DNA of 42,933 bases from Spirosoma sp. 48-14 (lineage in GTDB: Bacteria; Bacteroidota; Bacteroidia; Cytophagales; Spirosomataceae). Positions 1-8,401 of the stretch are shown here, piece after piece. How positions within the stretch are numbered: the first letter of the stretch is position 1; every line of letters starts with the position of its first letter. The stretch lies in the NCBI RefSeq assembly GCF_001898575.1, contig NZ_MKUD01000041.1, positions 134,687 through 177,619 on the forward strand, read 5' to 3'. Under the pieces are notes generated by a model that searched no databases, had not been told where the DNA came from, and saw only the letters and a list, made by a program, of their open reading frames with translations. The translations under genes and the position numbers were made by a program.

Positions 1-829
1 GGTGAACCCGTCCGAAAAGTGACTGATAATCAAGTGTATGGGCCGACATTAGCTGGTCAATTGACTTTTTTGCCGCTTTCTCCAGTTGGTTATTGAGCCG
101 CTGGTGCGGATGCTGGCCAACGAAGTTCAAGGACTCATCATTGACAAACGAGGTACCGACCGCCAGCAGTACCGTAACGGTAGTCGCTTGATTAACGCGA
201 ATACCGGCGGGGCTTACCGAAACACGACCGCCTTTTGCCACTACCCGTACCTGCGACTCATGTATCATGCCATTTTCAAGCGTGCCGGTAGCCACCAGTT
301 TACCATCCTCTACGCGAACCAACGCCTGATGAGCATCGGTCAGTCGAATGGTTCCGGTGAGTTGGCCCGGCTTACTGGCCGAAAAATGAAGCACCTGTAC
401 CTGATCGGGGAAACTGGCGAAGGCGGTTCGCACGAACTGTACCCCATTGGATTCATAGCGAACCGTGTGTACTGCGTTCTGTAGGTTCAGCTCCCGTCGA
501 TAGTTTCGGATCGTTCCTGCCGAGTCCAGCTCAACGAACACATCGCCGAAAGGCTGATAATAGCCCACTTTTTGCGTAGTTCCCGTCACCAGCGACTGGT
601 CATTGACTTGTAGATGCTCCGTTCGGATACCACCGAATAGCATGCCCCCCATTCGTCCATTGCCAATAGGTAAGGCTTCCAGCCACTGCGTAGCCGGTTT
701 CGCGTACCAAAGCATGGTTGAACCGTTACTGCCAGCCGACTGACCTACCGACCAGGTTGTGATGGCCAACTGGCTGATGAGCGTCAGCCACAGGATTTTT
801 CTTTTTATGCTGTTTAGTAATTCGTACAT
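1..829 (-). CDS. GH95-type alpha-L-fucosidase, N-terminal part (cut by window start)
   Basis: Leftward reading frame that opens at an ATG (827-829) and stays open to the first base, giving about 276 residues with no stop, so the gene continues outside the window. An N-terminal hydrophobic stretch around residues 11-30 looks like a signal peptide. Right after it comes a segment reading WLEALPIGNGRMGGMLFGG (about residues 48-66), typical of the N-terminal beta-sandwich domain of GH95 enzymes, which cleave terminal alpha-1,2-linked L-fucose. The catalytic (alpha/alpha)6 barrel would lie outside, so active-site residues cannot be checked. It starts 21 bases after the GH16 gene and is the last visible gene of the susC-led operon. 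The fucose operon at 14596-21006 supports a fucosidase role. A non-fucosidase GH95 specificity (for example alpha-L-galactosidase) is possible. Confidence 0.83.
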   Translation of the reverse strand, partial: MYELLNSIKRKILWLTLISQLAITTWSVGQSAGSNGSTMLWYAKPATQWLEALPIGNGRMGGMLFGGIRTEHLQVNDQSLVTGTTQKVGYYQPFGDVFVELDSAGTIRNYRRELNLQNAVHTVRYESNGVQFVRTAFASFPDQVQVLHFSASKPGQLTGTIRLTDAHQALVRVEDGKLVATGTLENGMIHESQVRVVAKGGRVSVSPAGIRVNQATTVTVLLAVGTSFVNDESLNFVGQHPHQRLNNQLEKAAKKSIDQLMSAHTLDYQSLFGRVH

Positions 830-850
830 AGACAGGGGTTAAGTTGGCGT

Positions 851-2203
851 TTATTTGGCCACCATGATAACACTATCTACCGCAATCCATTGGTTCGGTC
901 CGTCCGTATTTGAGGTAAAAGCAACCACTACGTCGTCGCTCTGGACGTCGATATTGTCGATCGCGATTTGCTGCCAGCTCGATGTAGCTGGTATGTTGAC
1001 ATAGCGTTCGACACCGCCCACAATTACCCGCATGCGCGCTACGGCCTGGCCTCCGCTACTTCTGACCCAGGCTGTGAGCTTGTAGCTTCCGTAGGGGATA
1101 TAGTCCAGCCGCTGTTTCGTTGTGCAGTTGTAGGGTGTGCTGTACGATTCATGCACCAGGTAGCGTTCTCCATAATTGGCATTGGTGGCATTGGTCGTCA
1201 CATAGCTGCGGTCGGGCGTGTTGCCGTAGGTTCGTGACTCGATCCAGCCAATCGGATAGCCGTCTGTTGCGGTGCTGGCACTGGTAAATTCAAAACCAGC
1301 ATTTCCAATCAGATTATTACCGGGCAGGGGTTTTGCATAGTAGTTGAAATGCCCAACTTTCATGGCTGCTCCGGCATTAGGTGGCGTCGCTACACCCCAG
1401 CCATAGTCGCCACCAGGAACAGGCAGCGCCGACAGCCAGAAATTCTGGGGAGCATACACATTCCAGGGGCTTGCGGCCAGCGATTTAGTAGCAACCTGTG
1501 TCCATGCTGTTGCGCCATCGGGTTTGTAGTAGTAGGTGATGCCGTCGGGCCTCCACTCAAACCCCATTGTAAACCAGCTGCTGCCTGGGTTGGGCCAGAC
1601 CGATTGCGAAATACTTGACGAGTGCGAAGGCGTGTACACATGGTGGTTGCAGGCTAGTTTGGCATTGGACGAGTTTTGTTCAAAGCCATCAATCTCAAGG
1701 GCGGTATTGTATTGAGGGAGTTCATCATTCTGCATCTGGGAATAGCCTTCGTTGGCGGAGTTGGTGCCCGGGCTTATCCCCATTGTCCAGAAAGACTGAT
1801 GCAGGCCGGGCGTAGCTGAGTACAGACTGCAACGGACTTCGTAGAAGCCATAGCCAAACGTATGGGTCGAAATAACTCCGCCCCCGTAATAATTCCCACC
1901 ACTGTAATTATAGTTAATGTTCAGGGAACCATTGCCTACTGTAACCTGACTGGCACTGTTATATCCGCCCAGCCGATCGGTTGTTCTGTAAATCCACTCG
2001 GAAGCACTAGGAGTAGTCCCCGTGTCGAAGGTTTGCTGGTAGCATAATGTGTAGCCTGTAACGGGCAGGTCGGTGGCCGCAACACGGGCATTGGTAGCGG
2101 TGGTCTTCGTGACGGCTTGCTGCGTAACGACAGGAGCGGGCTGACATTGGAGCAGGGAGATGCCTGACAGGGATACACCGAGCATACATACAATCGTTCT
2201 CAT
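851..2203 (-). CDS. GH16-like endo-glycanase with C-terminal carbohydrate-binding-like domain
   Basis: 450 residues. A hydrophobic N-terminus ending in Cys20 suggests a lipoprotein exported to the periplasm or cell surface, although SLLQC is not a textbook lipobox. Residues about 50-295 read like a GH16 beta-jelly-roll. The sequence EIDGFE, with E170, D172 and E175, fits the family's active-site strand ExDxxE, in which the first Glu is the nucleophile and the last the acid/base. Residues about 297-450 form a second beta-rich domain that resembles family 4/9-type carbohydrate-binding modules. GH16 enzymes cut internal beta-1,3/1,4 links in glucans, galactans, agarose or carrageenan; the exact substrate is not readable here. 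It lies 45 bases after the FAD oxidoreductase gene and 21 before GH95, inside the same operon. Confidence 0.82.
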   Translation of the reverse strand: MRTIVCMLGVSLSGISLLQCQPAPVVTQQAVTKTTATNARVAATDLPVTGYTLCYQQTFDTGTTPSASEWIYRTTDRLGGYNSASQVTVGNGSLNINYNYSGGNYYGGGVISTHTFGYGFYEVRCSLYSATPGLHQSFWTMGISPGTNSANEGYSQMQNDELPQYNTALEIDGFEQNSSNAKLACNHHVYTPSHSSSISQSVWPNPGSSWFTMGFEWRPDGITYYYKPDGATAWTQVATKSLAASPWNVYAPQNFWLSALPVPGGDYGWGVATPPNAGAAMKVGHFNYYAKPLPGNNLIGNAGFEFTSASTATDGYPIGWIESRTYGNTPDRSYVTTNATNANYGERYLVHESYSTPYNCTTKQRLDYIPYGSYKLTAWVRSSGGQAVARMRVIVGGVERYVNIPATSSWQQIAIDNIDVQSDDVVVAFTSNTDGPNQWIAVDSVIMVAK

Positions 2204-2248
2204 AAAATTAAGAGGAAAGGTGAAAACCGGGTTTAAACAGATTCTGTA

Positions 2249-4543
2249 TCAATCAATAGCATAGCATCGAACTTCCATCAGCGAAGCCGGGGCACCGCTG
2301 TTTGCCGTGTTCAGATGAATACTCAGGCTACTTGTGTGGATCGGTTGCTCAAATCGTATGGTGCGCTGACTTAGGTGGTTATGGCTGTGTTCGTAAATCC
2401 GTTGCTTCTGGTCATTGCAGAGTACAAAATCCCGGACGCAGAAGGGCATTTCGGTTTCGGGGTGTGTCATCAGGACAGACTCAAGCGGGTGATCGAAATC
2501 TGTGTCGAAGTGCAGGACAACCTCCCGAATCTGTTTGACGTCGGGCCAGGTTAGCGTCAGGGTTGGATGCCGGTCGGTCGGGTCGGCTACCCAGGCGTTG
2601 GGTACGTTTGTCGGCCGTTGAAAGCCGTTTCGTACATTCTCCCGGCCGAACATCCGGATACCAGGCTCTAGTTGAACCGCCAGGTTATGCCCTTTGGGTC
2701 GGCGCTCCGGTGTCCAGAATTCAAAAGCTTCCACACCGATATCGTCCGTCGGCTCCTGTTTGCCGTAGTTCGATACCGCCGGGTTGGTTTTGTTGAATAC
2801 CGACACGATACCTGATACCCGCAACTGGCTGCATTGAACCGATACCTGATCGTTTTTTAGGAAACAGATGAAGGCGTAACCCTCGTAAGGCATTGGTTCA
2901 GAGAAGGCCAGCTGAACGGGCTGTCTGCCTTTCCGGAGGCTGATTTCATGCCGTTCAATGACGTTGTCCGGTGTATGATTGTGTTGCTTGCTACTCACCC
3001 GAAACTCAACGACCAGGGTTGTATCCTGAGCTGCTACGACCCAAAAGGTAAGCTTCGGCACTGGCCCCTCTGGCAATGGGAGCATCTGCCCGGCCGAATG
3101 CCGAAGCACCGTCATCGGTCCATCGGGCGGCAGTTCATGGAGGACAAACTCGCTCGATACCGACAGCGTGGCCTGATGTGTCAGGTCCTGGTCATCCCGA
3201 AGCCGTAGGCCAGGGATATGCTGGCCTGTTTTGAGTAACGCCCGCTGGAGTTCGTTCAGTAGGGTCGGGTCGTTGGTGATGTCGCGGGGGGACAGGCTGT
3301 GACGGGTACAAAGTGCAGCCGCCATACCCACCGCCTGCCCACCATAAGCACTCGTTCCCATCACCCGCGATGATCCAAAGGCCACGTGTGAAGCCGATAT
3401 AATACGCCCTGCCAGAAACAGGTTGCTCACATTGCGGCTGTAAAAACAGCGGTAGGGTAGGGCGTAGAGTCCTTTGCTATGCCATTGATTACAGCCTGGT
3501 TTTTCCGAAAATACTCCATCTGCCGGGTGCAGGTCGATACTCCAGCCGCCAAAGGCGACCGCATCGGTATGCTGACGTTGTTCGACGATGTCCTGCTGCG
3601 TCAGCATGTAGTCGCCTTCAAATCGGCGGCTCTCGCGCTTGCCCGGAATATGGCCGACCCATTCCAGGGTCAGGTTAGCGGCTTCAGGGAAAAGGCCCGA
3701 GTTTTTGATGTAGTTCCAGGCCCCGTATACCACCCGCCAGAGTTCCCACTTAATGGTTTCGGTATCATGTACGGTATCGTGTCTGCCGCCATATTCCAGC
3801 CACCACAATCGACAGCCATAGTCGCTGGTATTGAACGAGCGAAACCGGGGAATCTGGGTGATATCGTCCAGCGCGTAGGCCGGAGGCACAAACCGGACAG
3901 GTTTGCCGGTATCTTTGGAATAAAAGTAAAGCGAGTGGCCCAGAAGCTCGCCATAGTCCGCCGAAGGGGCAAACTTTTCGCCAAACTCTTCCGTCGATTC
4001 GGCACCCATTCGAAAGGCCGCCCCTGCCTGGAACGCAACGATACCATCGCCCGAAGCATCGCAGAACAAGGGGGCTGTCAAGTCATAGCTCGTGCTGTTT
4101 TGGGCGCAGAATGCCTGCACAGACTCAATGCGCCCGGTACCTGCTGCGGCCATCGTTACGTGGTATACCGCCGTGTTGAGTAGCAGGGTAATATTGGTCT
4201 CCATGACTACCTTTTCAAGCAGAATCGTATCGAAAATCAGCGGGTTGCCCTCCGGGTTCCGGTATAGATTCTCCAGAAGCAGTTCATCAATAACGCCCCC
4301 TTCCCGCGCCCAACGGTTGTTGTTGCCCATGTGTGAGGTCGCGCCAAGCACCCACAGACGTACCTCGCTCGAGGCATTTCCGCCCAGTACGGGCCGGTCC
4401 TGTACCAGTACCACCCGAATTCCGGCCCGGGCTGCCGTGATGGCGCAGCAAACGCCCGAAAGCCCTCCGCCAATTACCAGTAAATCGGCGTCGTGCCGGA
4501 TCGTCCGAAGCGGACGATGATCAGTTGCCTGTTCGCGTATCAT
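2249..4543 (-). CDS. FAD-dependent oxidoreductase of the PUL-associated FAD_oxidored type
   Basis: 764 residues with no signal peptide, so probably cytoplasmic. A dinucleotide-binding Rossmann motif (GGGLSG, about residues 25-30) is followed by a GGNASSEVR segment (about 54-62), typical of the FAD_oxidored family (PF12831) often found in Bacteroidota glycan-utilisation loci. Residues about 490-764 form a separate beta-rich C-terminal region, which may be a binding domain. The substrate is unknown; an oxidised or modified sugar released by the neighbouring enzymes is a guess from context. It starts 73 bases after the symporter gene ends and belongs to the susC-led operon. Confidence 0.8.
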   Translation of the reverse strand: MIREQATDHRPLRTIRHDADLLVIGGGLSGVCCAITAARAGIRVVLVQDRPVLGGNASSEVRLWVLGATSHMGNNNRWAREGGVIDELLLENLYRNPEGNPLIFDTILLEKVVMETNITLLLNTAVYHVTMAAAGTGRIESVQAFCAQNSTSYDLTAPLFCDASGDGIVAFQAGAAFRMGAESTEEFGEKFAPSADYGELLGHSLYFYSKDTGKPVRFVPPAYALDDITQIPRFRSFNTSDYGCRLWWLEYGGRHDTVHDTETIKWELWRVVYGAWNYIKNSGLFPEAANLTLEWVGHIPGKRESRRFEGDYMLTQQDIVEQRQHTDAVAFGGWSIDLHPADGVFSEKPGCNQWHSKGLYALPYRCFYSRNVSNLFLAGRIISASHVAFGSSRVMGTSAYGGQAVGMAAALCTRHSLSPRDITNDPTLLNELQRALLKTGQHIPGLRLRDDQDLTHQATLSVSSEFVLHELPPDGPMTVLRHSAGQMLPLPEGPVPKLTFWVVAAQDTTLVVEFRVSSKQHNHTPDNVIERHEISLRKGRQPVQLAFSEPMPYEGYAFICFLKNDQVSVQCSQLRVSGIVSVFNKTNPAVSNYGKQEPTDDIGVEAFEFWTPERRPKGHNLAVQLEPGIRMFGRENVRNGFQRPTNVPNAWVADPTDRHPTLTLTWPDVKQIREVVLHFDTDFDHPLESVLMTHPETEMPFCVRDFVLCNDQKQRIYEHSHNHLSQRTIRFEQPIHTSSLSIHLNTANSGAPASLMEVRCYAID

Positions 4544-4616
4544 TCGTTAAGTCAATCGTTTGTGTGAATACCGTACGGTCCGTTGGCCTGTCCGTTTCAA
4601 TGAAAATCCGTCGTTA

Positions 4617-6335
4617 TTAGAGCCATGGCGCAGCCGTTTCGACCAGCTTCTTCTGTGGGTTCATTCGGGCAGCAGCCCGCCAGGGAATCAGGGCCGTAAG
4701 GAGTACGGTCCCGGCCAGCAGGGCCGTTATACCCGCTCCCTGCGAAGTCAAAAAACTTAGCCCAAACAGAATGAGCGCTGTAACAACCAGCGAGATGGCA
4801 ATGACCCGCAGACCAAACTGATTCTGGCGGCTTATCTCGGCGGCTTCATCGGCCTGTTCCTGCCCGACAACTGGCTGCTCGCTGGCCCGGATCGTTTCGT
4901 AGGCGAGATAGTCCGGGCTGGCTGTTCGTTTGCGGGAGGCCAGCCACTCAGCCAGCGCCAGGAGCAGGACGGGCGCCCCCACACCGATGACTATTTCTTC
5001 GGCCCGACTGAGCTTAACGTTCAGGGTCAGCGGCAAAATGATCTTACCGATCAGATTCAGCGACAAGGTAATCAGGGTAATGCGAAGTGTTGTCTGACCT
5101 GTCAGGCGTTTGGAAAAGAGTGCCCAGATGGGTGGGGCCAGCAGTGGGCCGCCTGTCACCGCGCCAATGGTGAGCACGACCTCCACAATGCCACCGATGT
5201 AGGGCACCAGTAAGGCAATGATGATCATACCGATGCCGAAGCCCCAGGAAGACAGCCGGGCTACCCGTATCAACTGGCTATCCGTGGCACCGGGGTTCAG
5301 CAGTCCCTTGTATATGTCGTTGGTAAACACCGCCGAGACCACATTGAGCGTTGTGTTTGCGCTGGCTGAGGTGGAAAAATACATGCCCGTCAGCATCAGG
5401 CCGAGCAGGCCGGGAGGTAACACCAGCCGACAGATTTCGAGGTAGGCATTTTCCGTGTCCAGCCCCGTCAGGGATGGGTTGATCGTCTTGTAGATCATCG
5501 GCGGCAGCATCCAGATAACCGGGCTTATGAGGTAGAGGCCAGCGAACAGAAAGGCCACTTTTCGGGCCGATTTCGGGCTGTCGACACTGGTGTAGCGCTG
5601 CACGAACGTCCAGTTGCCGCCAATATAAGCCACCTGGTATAGGAAGAAAGCGAGTATAAAGCCAATGGTGTATTCGCCGTTGAGCAGGTTGAAAAAGTCG
5701 TCGGGCGCTTTGGCCGTAAACCCGGTAACACCCCCTACCTGATCGAAGGCCAGTGGTAACAGAATACAAACGGCTGCCGACAGTACCACAAACTGAAGAA
5801 TATCGGTCACCATGACGGCCCAGAGACCTCCTACCGATGTATAGGCAATCATAAAAATGCCGAGCCCGATGGTTGTGGGGATCAGGGGCAGGCCCAGCGA
5901 GACGCTTACCAGTTTGCCTACCGGGTACAGAACCGATCCTTTGATGAAGATACTGACGAGCGTAAAAATGAAGATGTACGTTTTCTGAACGGTCAGGCCG
6001 AGCCGTTGGCGAATGTATTCAGCCGCGGTCAGCACCCCTGTTTTTTTCCAGCGTGGTGCCAGCCAGATGCCGGTTACCAGCGCCCCGGCACACATCATCC
6101 ACTGAATAGTGACGGCTACCCAACCGTGTTTGTAAGCGATACTCCCCCAGGCAACAAAGGTGCTGGCCGAGAAAAAGCTCATAAACAACGATAACCCGCC
6201 GATGAACCAGGGGACCGCTTCGCCCCCGGCAAAGAATGATTTCAGGTTGCGGCCTGTGCGGGCAAATAACAGCCCGATCCCCAGCACAAAGGCTGAAAAA
6301 AGGACGATTACTGCCGTGTCGATGGTCGTGTTCAT
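4617..6335 (-). CDS. Sodium:solute symporter (SSS family)
   Basis: 572 residues, almost entirely membrane helices (about 13-14), with the segment GGLWAVMVTDILQFVV typical of the SSF family (PF00474), which imports sugars and other small solutes with sodium. A longer open frame extends to 6440, but that start would add 35 charged residues inside the upstream gene. I chose the ATG at 6333-6335 because it overlaps the TGA stop of the upstream glycosidase gene (ATGA), a pattern of translational coupling, and because the first membrane helix follows at once. It probably imports a sugar set free by the locus enzymes. A FucP permease is encoded separately at 16356-17624, so this one may carry a different sugar. 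Confidence 0.9.
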   Translation of the reverse strand: MNTTIDTAVIVLFSAFVLGIGLLFARTGRNLKSFFAGGEAVPWFIGGLSLFMSFFSASTFVAWGSIAYKHGWVAVTIQWMMCAGALVTGIWLAPRWKKTGVLTAAEYIRQRLGLTVQKTYIFIFTLVSIFIKGSVLYPVGKLVSVSLGLPLIPTTIGLGIFMIAYTSVGGLWAVMVTDILQFVVLSAAVCILLPLAFDQVGGVTGFTAKAPDDFFNLLNGEYTIGFILAFFLYQVAYIGGNWTFVQRYTSVDSPKSARKVAFLFAGLYLISPVIWMLPPMIYKTINPSLTGLDTENAYLEICRLVLPPGLLGLMLTGMYFSTSASANTTLNVVSAVFTNDIYKGLLNPGATDSQLIRVARLSSWGFGIGMIIIALLVPYIGGIVEVVLTIGAVTGGPLLAPPIWALFSKRLTGQTTLRITLITLSLNLIGKIILPLTLNVKLSRAEEIVIGVGAPVLLLALAEWLASRKRTASPDYLAYETIRASEQPVVGQEQADEAAEISRQNQFGLRVIAISLVVTALILFGLSFLTSQGAGITALLAGTVLLTALIPWRAAARMNPQKKLVETAAPWL

Positions 6336-7480
6336 GCGTTGAGTTTTACTTGAATGTTGTAGGATAAGTCCGTATCGTCGTCGTCTGATTTTGCTTTTAC
6401 AGCCAGAAACAGGACGGAAGGTTTCCCGTTTTCGAGCCATACCTGCGGCTGCTCGAATCGGTGTAATCGGTCACTTACCTGCCCGTTGGCCCAGTGAATG
6501 CGAAAGTCAGAGACAAAGGGATGGGCTGCCAGCCGCCAGTCGAGGCCATCAACGGATGTAAAGAGGACGAGTGATTCTTTTTCCGTCGAGCCGGGTCTTG
6601 CCTGCTGGCTGTAGAGGCCCCGGTAGTCTTTTACGATGGCGTAGAGTCGTCCCTGTTGCTGCCAGATAACGTTGTCGTCTGTGGGGAACTGCATCGATTC
6701 ATGGCCGAAAACCGTAGTCGGCTGTTTCATGAACGGGCCGATCGGGCTGTCGCCCAGGGCTACGTGCATTCTGACTTTCCCTCCAAACGGCCGTGGCCCG
6801 TCAGAAACACCCTTGTAAATCAGCACATACCTGCCATCGTTCCGGCGGGCTACGGTTGGTGAGTTGGTGAGCAGGTGGTCGGTGCCGCCGGGTGTTGGCT
6901 CGATCAGGGGTTTGTCGAAGCGCTGCCATGGTCCCGCCGGATGGCTGGCGACGGCTACCCCCGCCCGCTGGTTGTTCCGATGCACCCACCAGCCCTCTTT
7001 GGTTCCATTGCGTGGGCCGTAGTTGCCCGAATAATACAGGTAGTATTTTCCGTCGAAGGTTTGAATCAATGGATTATGCAGGTTGTCAGCATCCCAGGAA
7101 CCGGCCCTTCGTTCAAATACAGGGCCAACCATCGTCCACGGGCCGAGGGGGTCGGCGCTGGTGGCATAAACAATCTCCGAATGAGTGACCCAGGCATTAA
7201 ACCCTTCCTTTCGGGGCCAGCGGGCAAAGAAACCATGGCAAAGGCCATCTGCTGTACGAACCATACCACCTCCCCAGATAAACCAGTCGGGGTCGCGCAG
7301 GACCGATCGTGCCTGTACAGGCTGCATCATGGCGTTGAGGTTGAGCGTGTCAGGCTCTACCCCAGATGGCTTGTGGGCCAGCCCTGAATGGCTGGCCATG
7401 AGATACCGTGAACAGGTGGCGGCCGAAAGGGCTGCGGTCGACAGCAGGAAATTCCGACGGTTTAGAAGGAGCGAGTTCAT
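6332..7480 (-). CDS. Exported five-bladed beta-propeller glycosidase, GH43-like
   Basis: 382 residues. The N-terminus has twin arginines (NRRNFLLSTAALSAATC), suggesting Tat-type export. The body reads as a five-bladed propeller of the GH43/GH117 type: RDPDWFIWGGG (about residues 61-71) with an acidic residue early in blade 1, HNPLIQ and then DGKYYLYYSG, and repeated blade ends such as ATSADPLGPW and ALGDSPIGPF. The family usually removes arabinose, xylose or anhydro-galactose end sugars; specificity cannot be read. Its stop overlaps the symporter start by 4 bases. It follows the SASA esterase gene by 18 bases. Confidence 0.72.
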   Translation of the reverse strand: MNSLLLNRRNFLLSTAALSAATCSRYLMASHSGLAHKPSGVEPDTLNLNAMMQPVQARSVLRDPDWFIWGGGMVRTADGLCHGFFARWPRKEGFNAWVTHSEIVYATSADPLGPWTMVGPVFERRAGSWDADNLHNPLIQTFDGKYYLYYSGNYGPRNGTKEGWWVHRNNQRAGVAVASHPAGPWQRFDKPLIEPTPGGTDHLLTNSPTVARRNDGRYVLIYKGVSDGPRPFGGKVRMHVALGDSPIGPFMKQPTTVFGHESMQFPTDDNVIWQQQGRLYAIVKDYRGLYSQQARPGSTEKESLVLFTSVDGLDWRLAAHPFVSDFRIHWANGQVSDRLHRFEQPQVWLENGKPSVLFLAVKAKSDDDDTDLSYNIQVKLNA

Positions 7481-7498
7481 AGGGCAATGAGTGCAGGG

Positions 7499-8311
7499 TT
7501 AGTTGAGGTGTTTGCCGACAAAACGAGCCGTTTTTTGACCAATGTCATTGAGGCCTGTCTGGTTATAATGCACGAAGTCTTTCATCCAGCCCCGTTTGGC
7601 GAACGCGTTCGTTTCCTGGTAAACTACATAGGTTTTAGGCAGTCGTTGGGTTGCCGCAAGTTGGGCCGCCCGAACCGCATCACTTCCAGTCGTTGTGCGT
7701 CCTGCCTGATAGCCCGTCTGTACGATATAAACCGGCACAGTGCGGCCAAAGCCTTCTCTGAATCGATGAATCACGTCGAGGAGCGCGTTCAGATAATCGG
7801 TACCTGTCATCAGCGTATCGGCAATGGCATTGGCGTCCCGTTCTCCCTGAAGCCAGATGATGCCGCTGAGGGGGAGCCCTGTTTTCTGCATCGCGCGTTT
7901 GGTATTGGCTACCGCTTCCTGGAGCAGGGGTAACTTACCCGTTTCAGCCCAGGTGCCATAGTTGCCTAGTTCGGCCCGCTGATCACAGGAGGCTCCTCCC
8001 CGTGCTGCTGAGAGCAGTACGACCCTGTCCCCCGTGACTCGGTGGAACTCCTGAGCAAAGGCAGGGGCTATACTGCCCGTTGATGCCTGCTCAAAATGCC
8101 CCACCCGTTCGCCAAACGGATCCGCCAGCGTCACCAGCGAATCGGTAGATGCCCGATACGCCAGCGCTATACCTGGCGAGCAGATCACGGACTGGGCCGC
8201 CGTACCCTGCCCAACGGCATTACTTTGGCCCGCAATCAGGAACAAATGCTGCTTCTGGGCCGTGGCCGTTGTCCAGTAAATCAGAAATACGAATCCAGGG
8301 AGCCAATTCAT
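7499..8311 (-). CDS. SGNH-type carbohydrate acetylesterase (SASA domain)
   Basis: 270 residues from the ATG at 8309-8311, which is followed directly by a signal-peptide-like stretch ending TATAQ; the frame is open further upstream to 8383, but that would hide the signal. SGNH features are visible: GQSN at about residues 28-31 holds the catalytic Ser30, GIIWLQGERDAN fits the next conserved block, and DFVHYNQTG (about 245-253) supplies Asp245 and His248. This matches the sialate O-acetylesterase / acetylxylan esterase domain (PF03629). In this locus it most likely removes acetyl groups from the glycan so that the glycosidases can act. Exported. Confidence 0.87.
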   Translation of the reverse strand: MNWLPGFVFLIYWTTATAQKQHLFLIAGQSNAVGQGTAAQSVICSPGIALAYRASTDSLVTLADPFGERVGHFEQASTGSIAPAFAQEFHRVTGDRVVLLSAARGGASCDQRAELGNYGTWAETGKLPLLQEAVANTKRAMQKTGLPLSGIIWLQGERDANAIADTLMTGTDYLNALLDVIHRFREGFGRTVPVYIVQTGYQAGRTTTGSDAVRAAQLAATQRLPKTYVVYQETNAFAKRGWMKDFVHYNQTGLNDIGQKTARFVGKHLN

Positions 8312-8341
8312 TCGATATGAGGTAATGCGGTGTAGACAATG

Positions 8342-8370
8342 AAACGGCTCTGCACTCGACAGAGCCGTTT
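8342..8370 (-). terminator. Hairpin between susD and the downstream enzyme genes
   Basis: Perfect 11-bp inverted repeat, AAACGGCTCTG and CAGAGCCGTTT, around a 7-base loop, in the 90-base gap after susD. On the minus strand only a short T run (TTT) follows. It may be a weak terminator or an mRNA-processing or stabilising hairpin that keeps susCD expression higher than the enzyme genes behind it. Confidence 0.55.
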
Positions 8371-8401
8371 GCATGATTCCCAACCTATAATGAACGCTAT
8401 A

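Noticed and set aside
86..484. Plus-strand 132-codon open frame at the window start
   Set aside because: Antisense to the GH95 fragment, which has clear family motifs and an operon position.
3479..4183. Plus-strand 234-codon open frame
   Set aside because: Antisense to the FAD oxidoreductase, whose motifs are complete; no signs of a protein family.
6336..6440. Upstream extension of the sodium symporter
   Set aside because: It would overlap the glycosidase gene by 109 bases and add a charged tail before the first helix; the ATGA overlap start is better.
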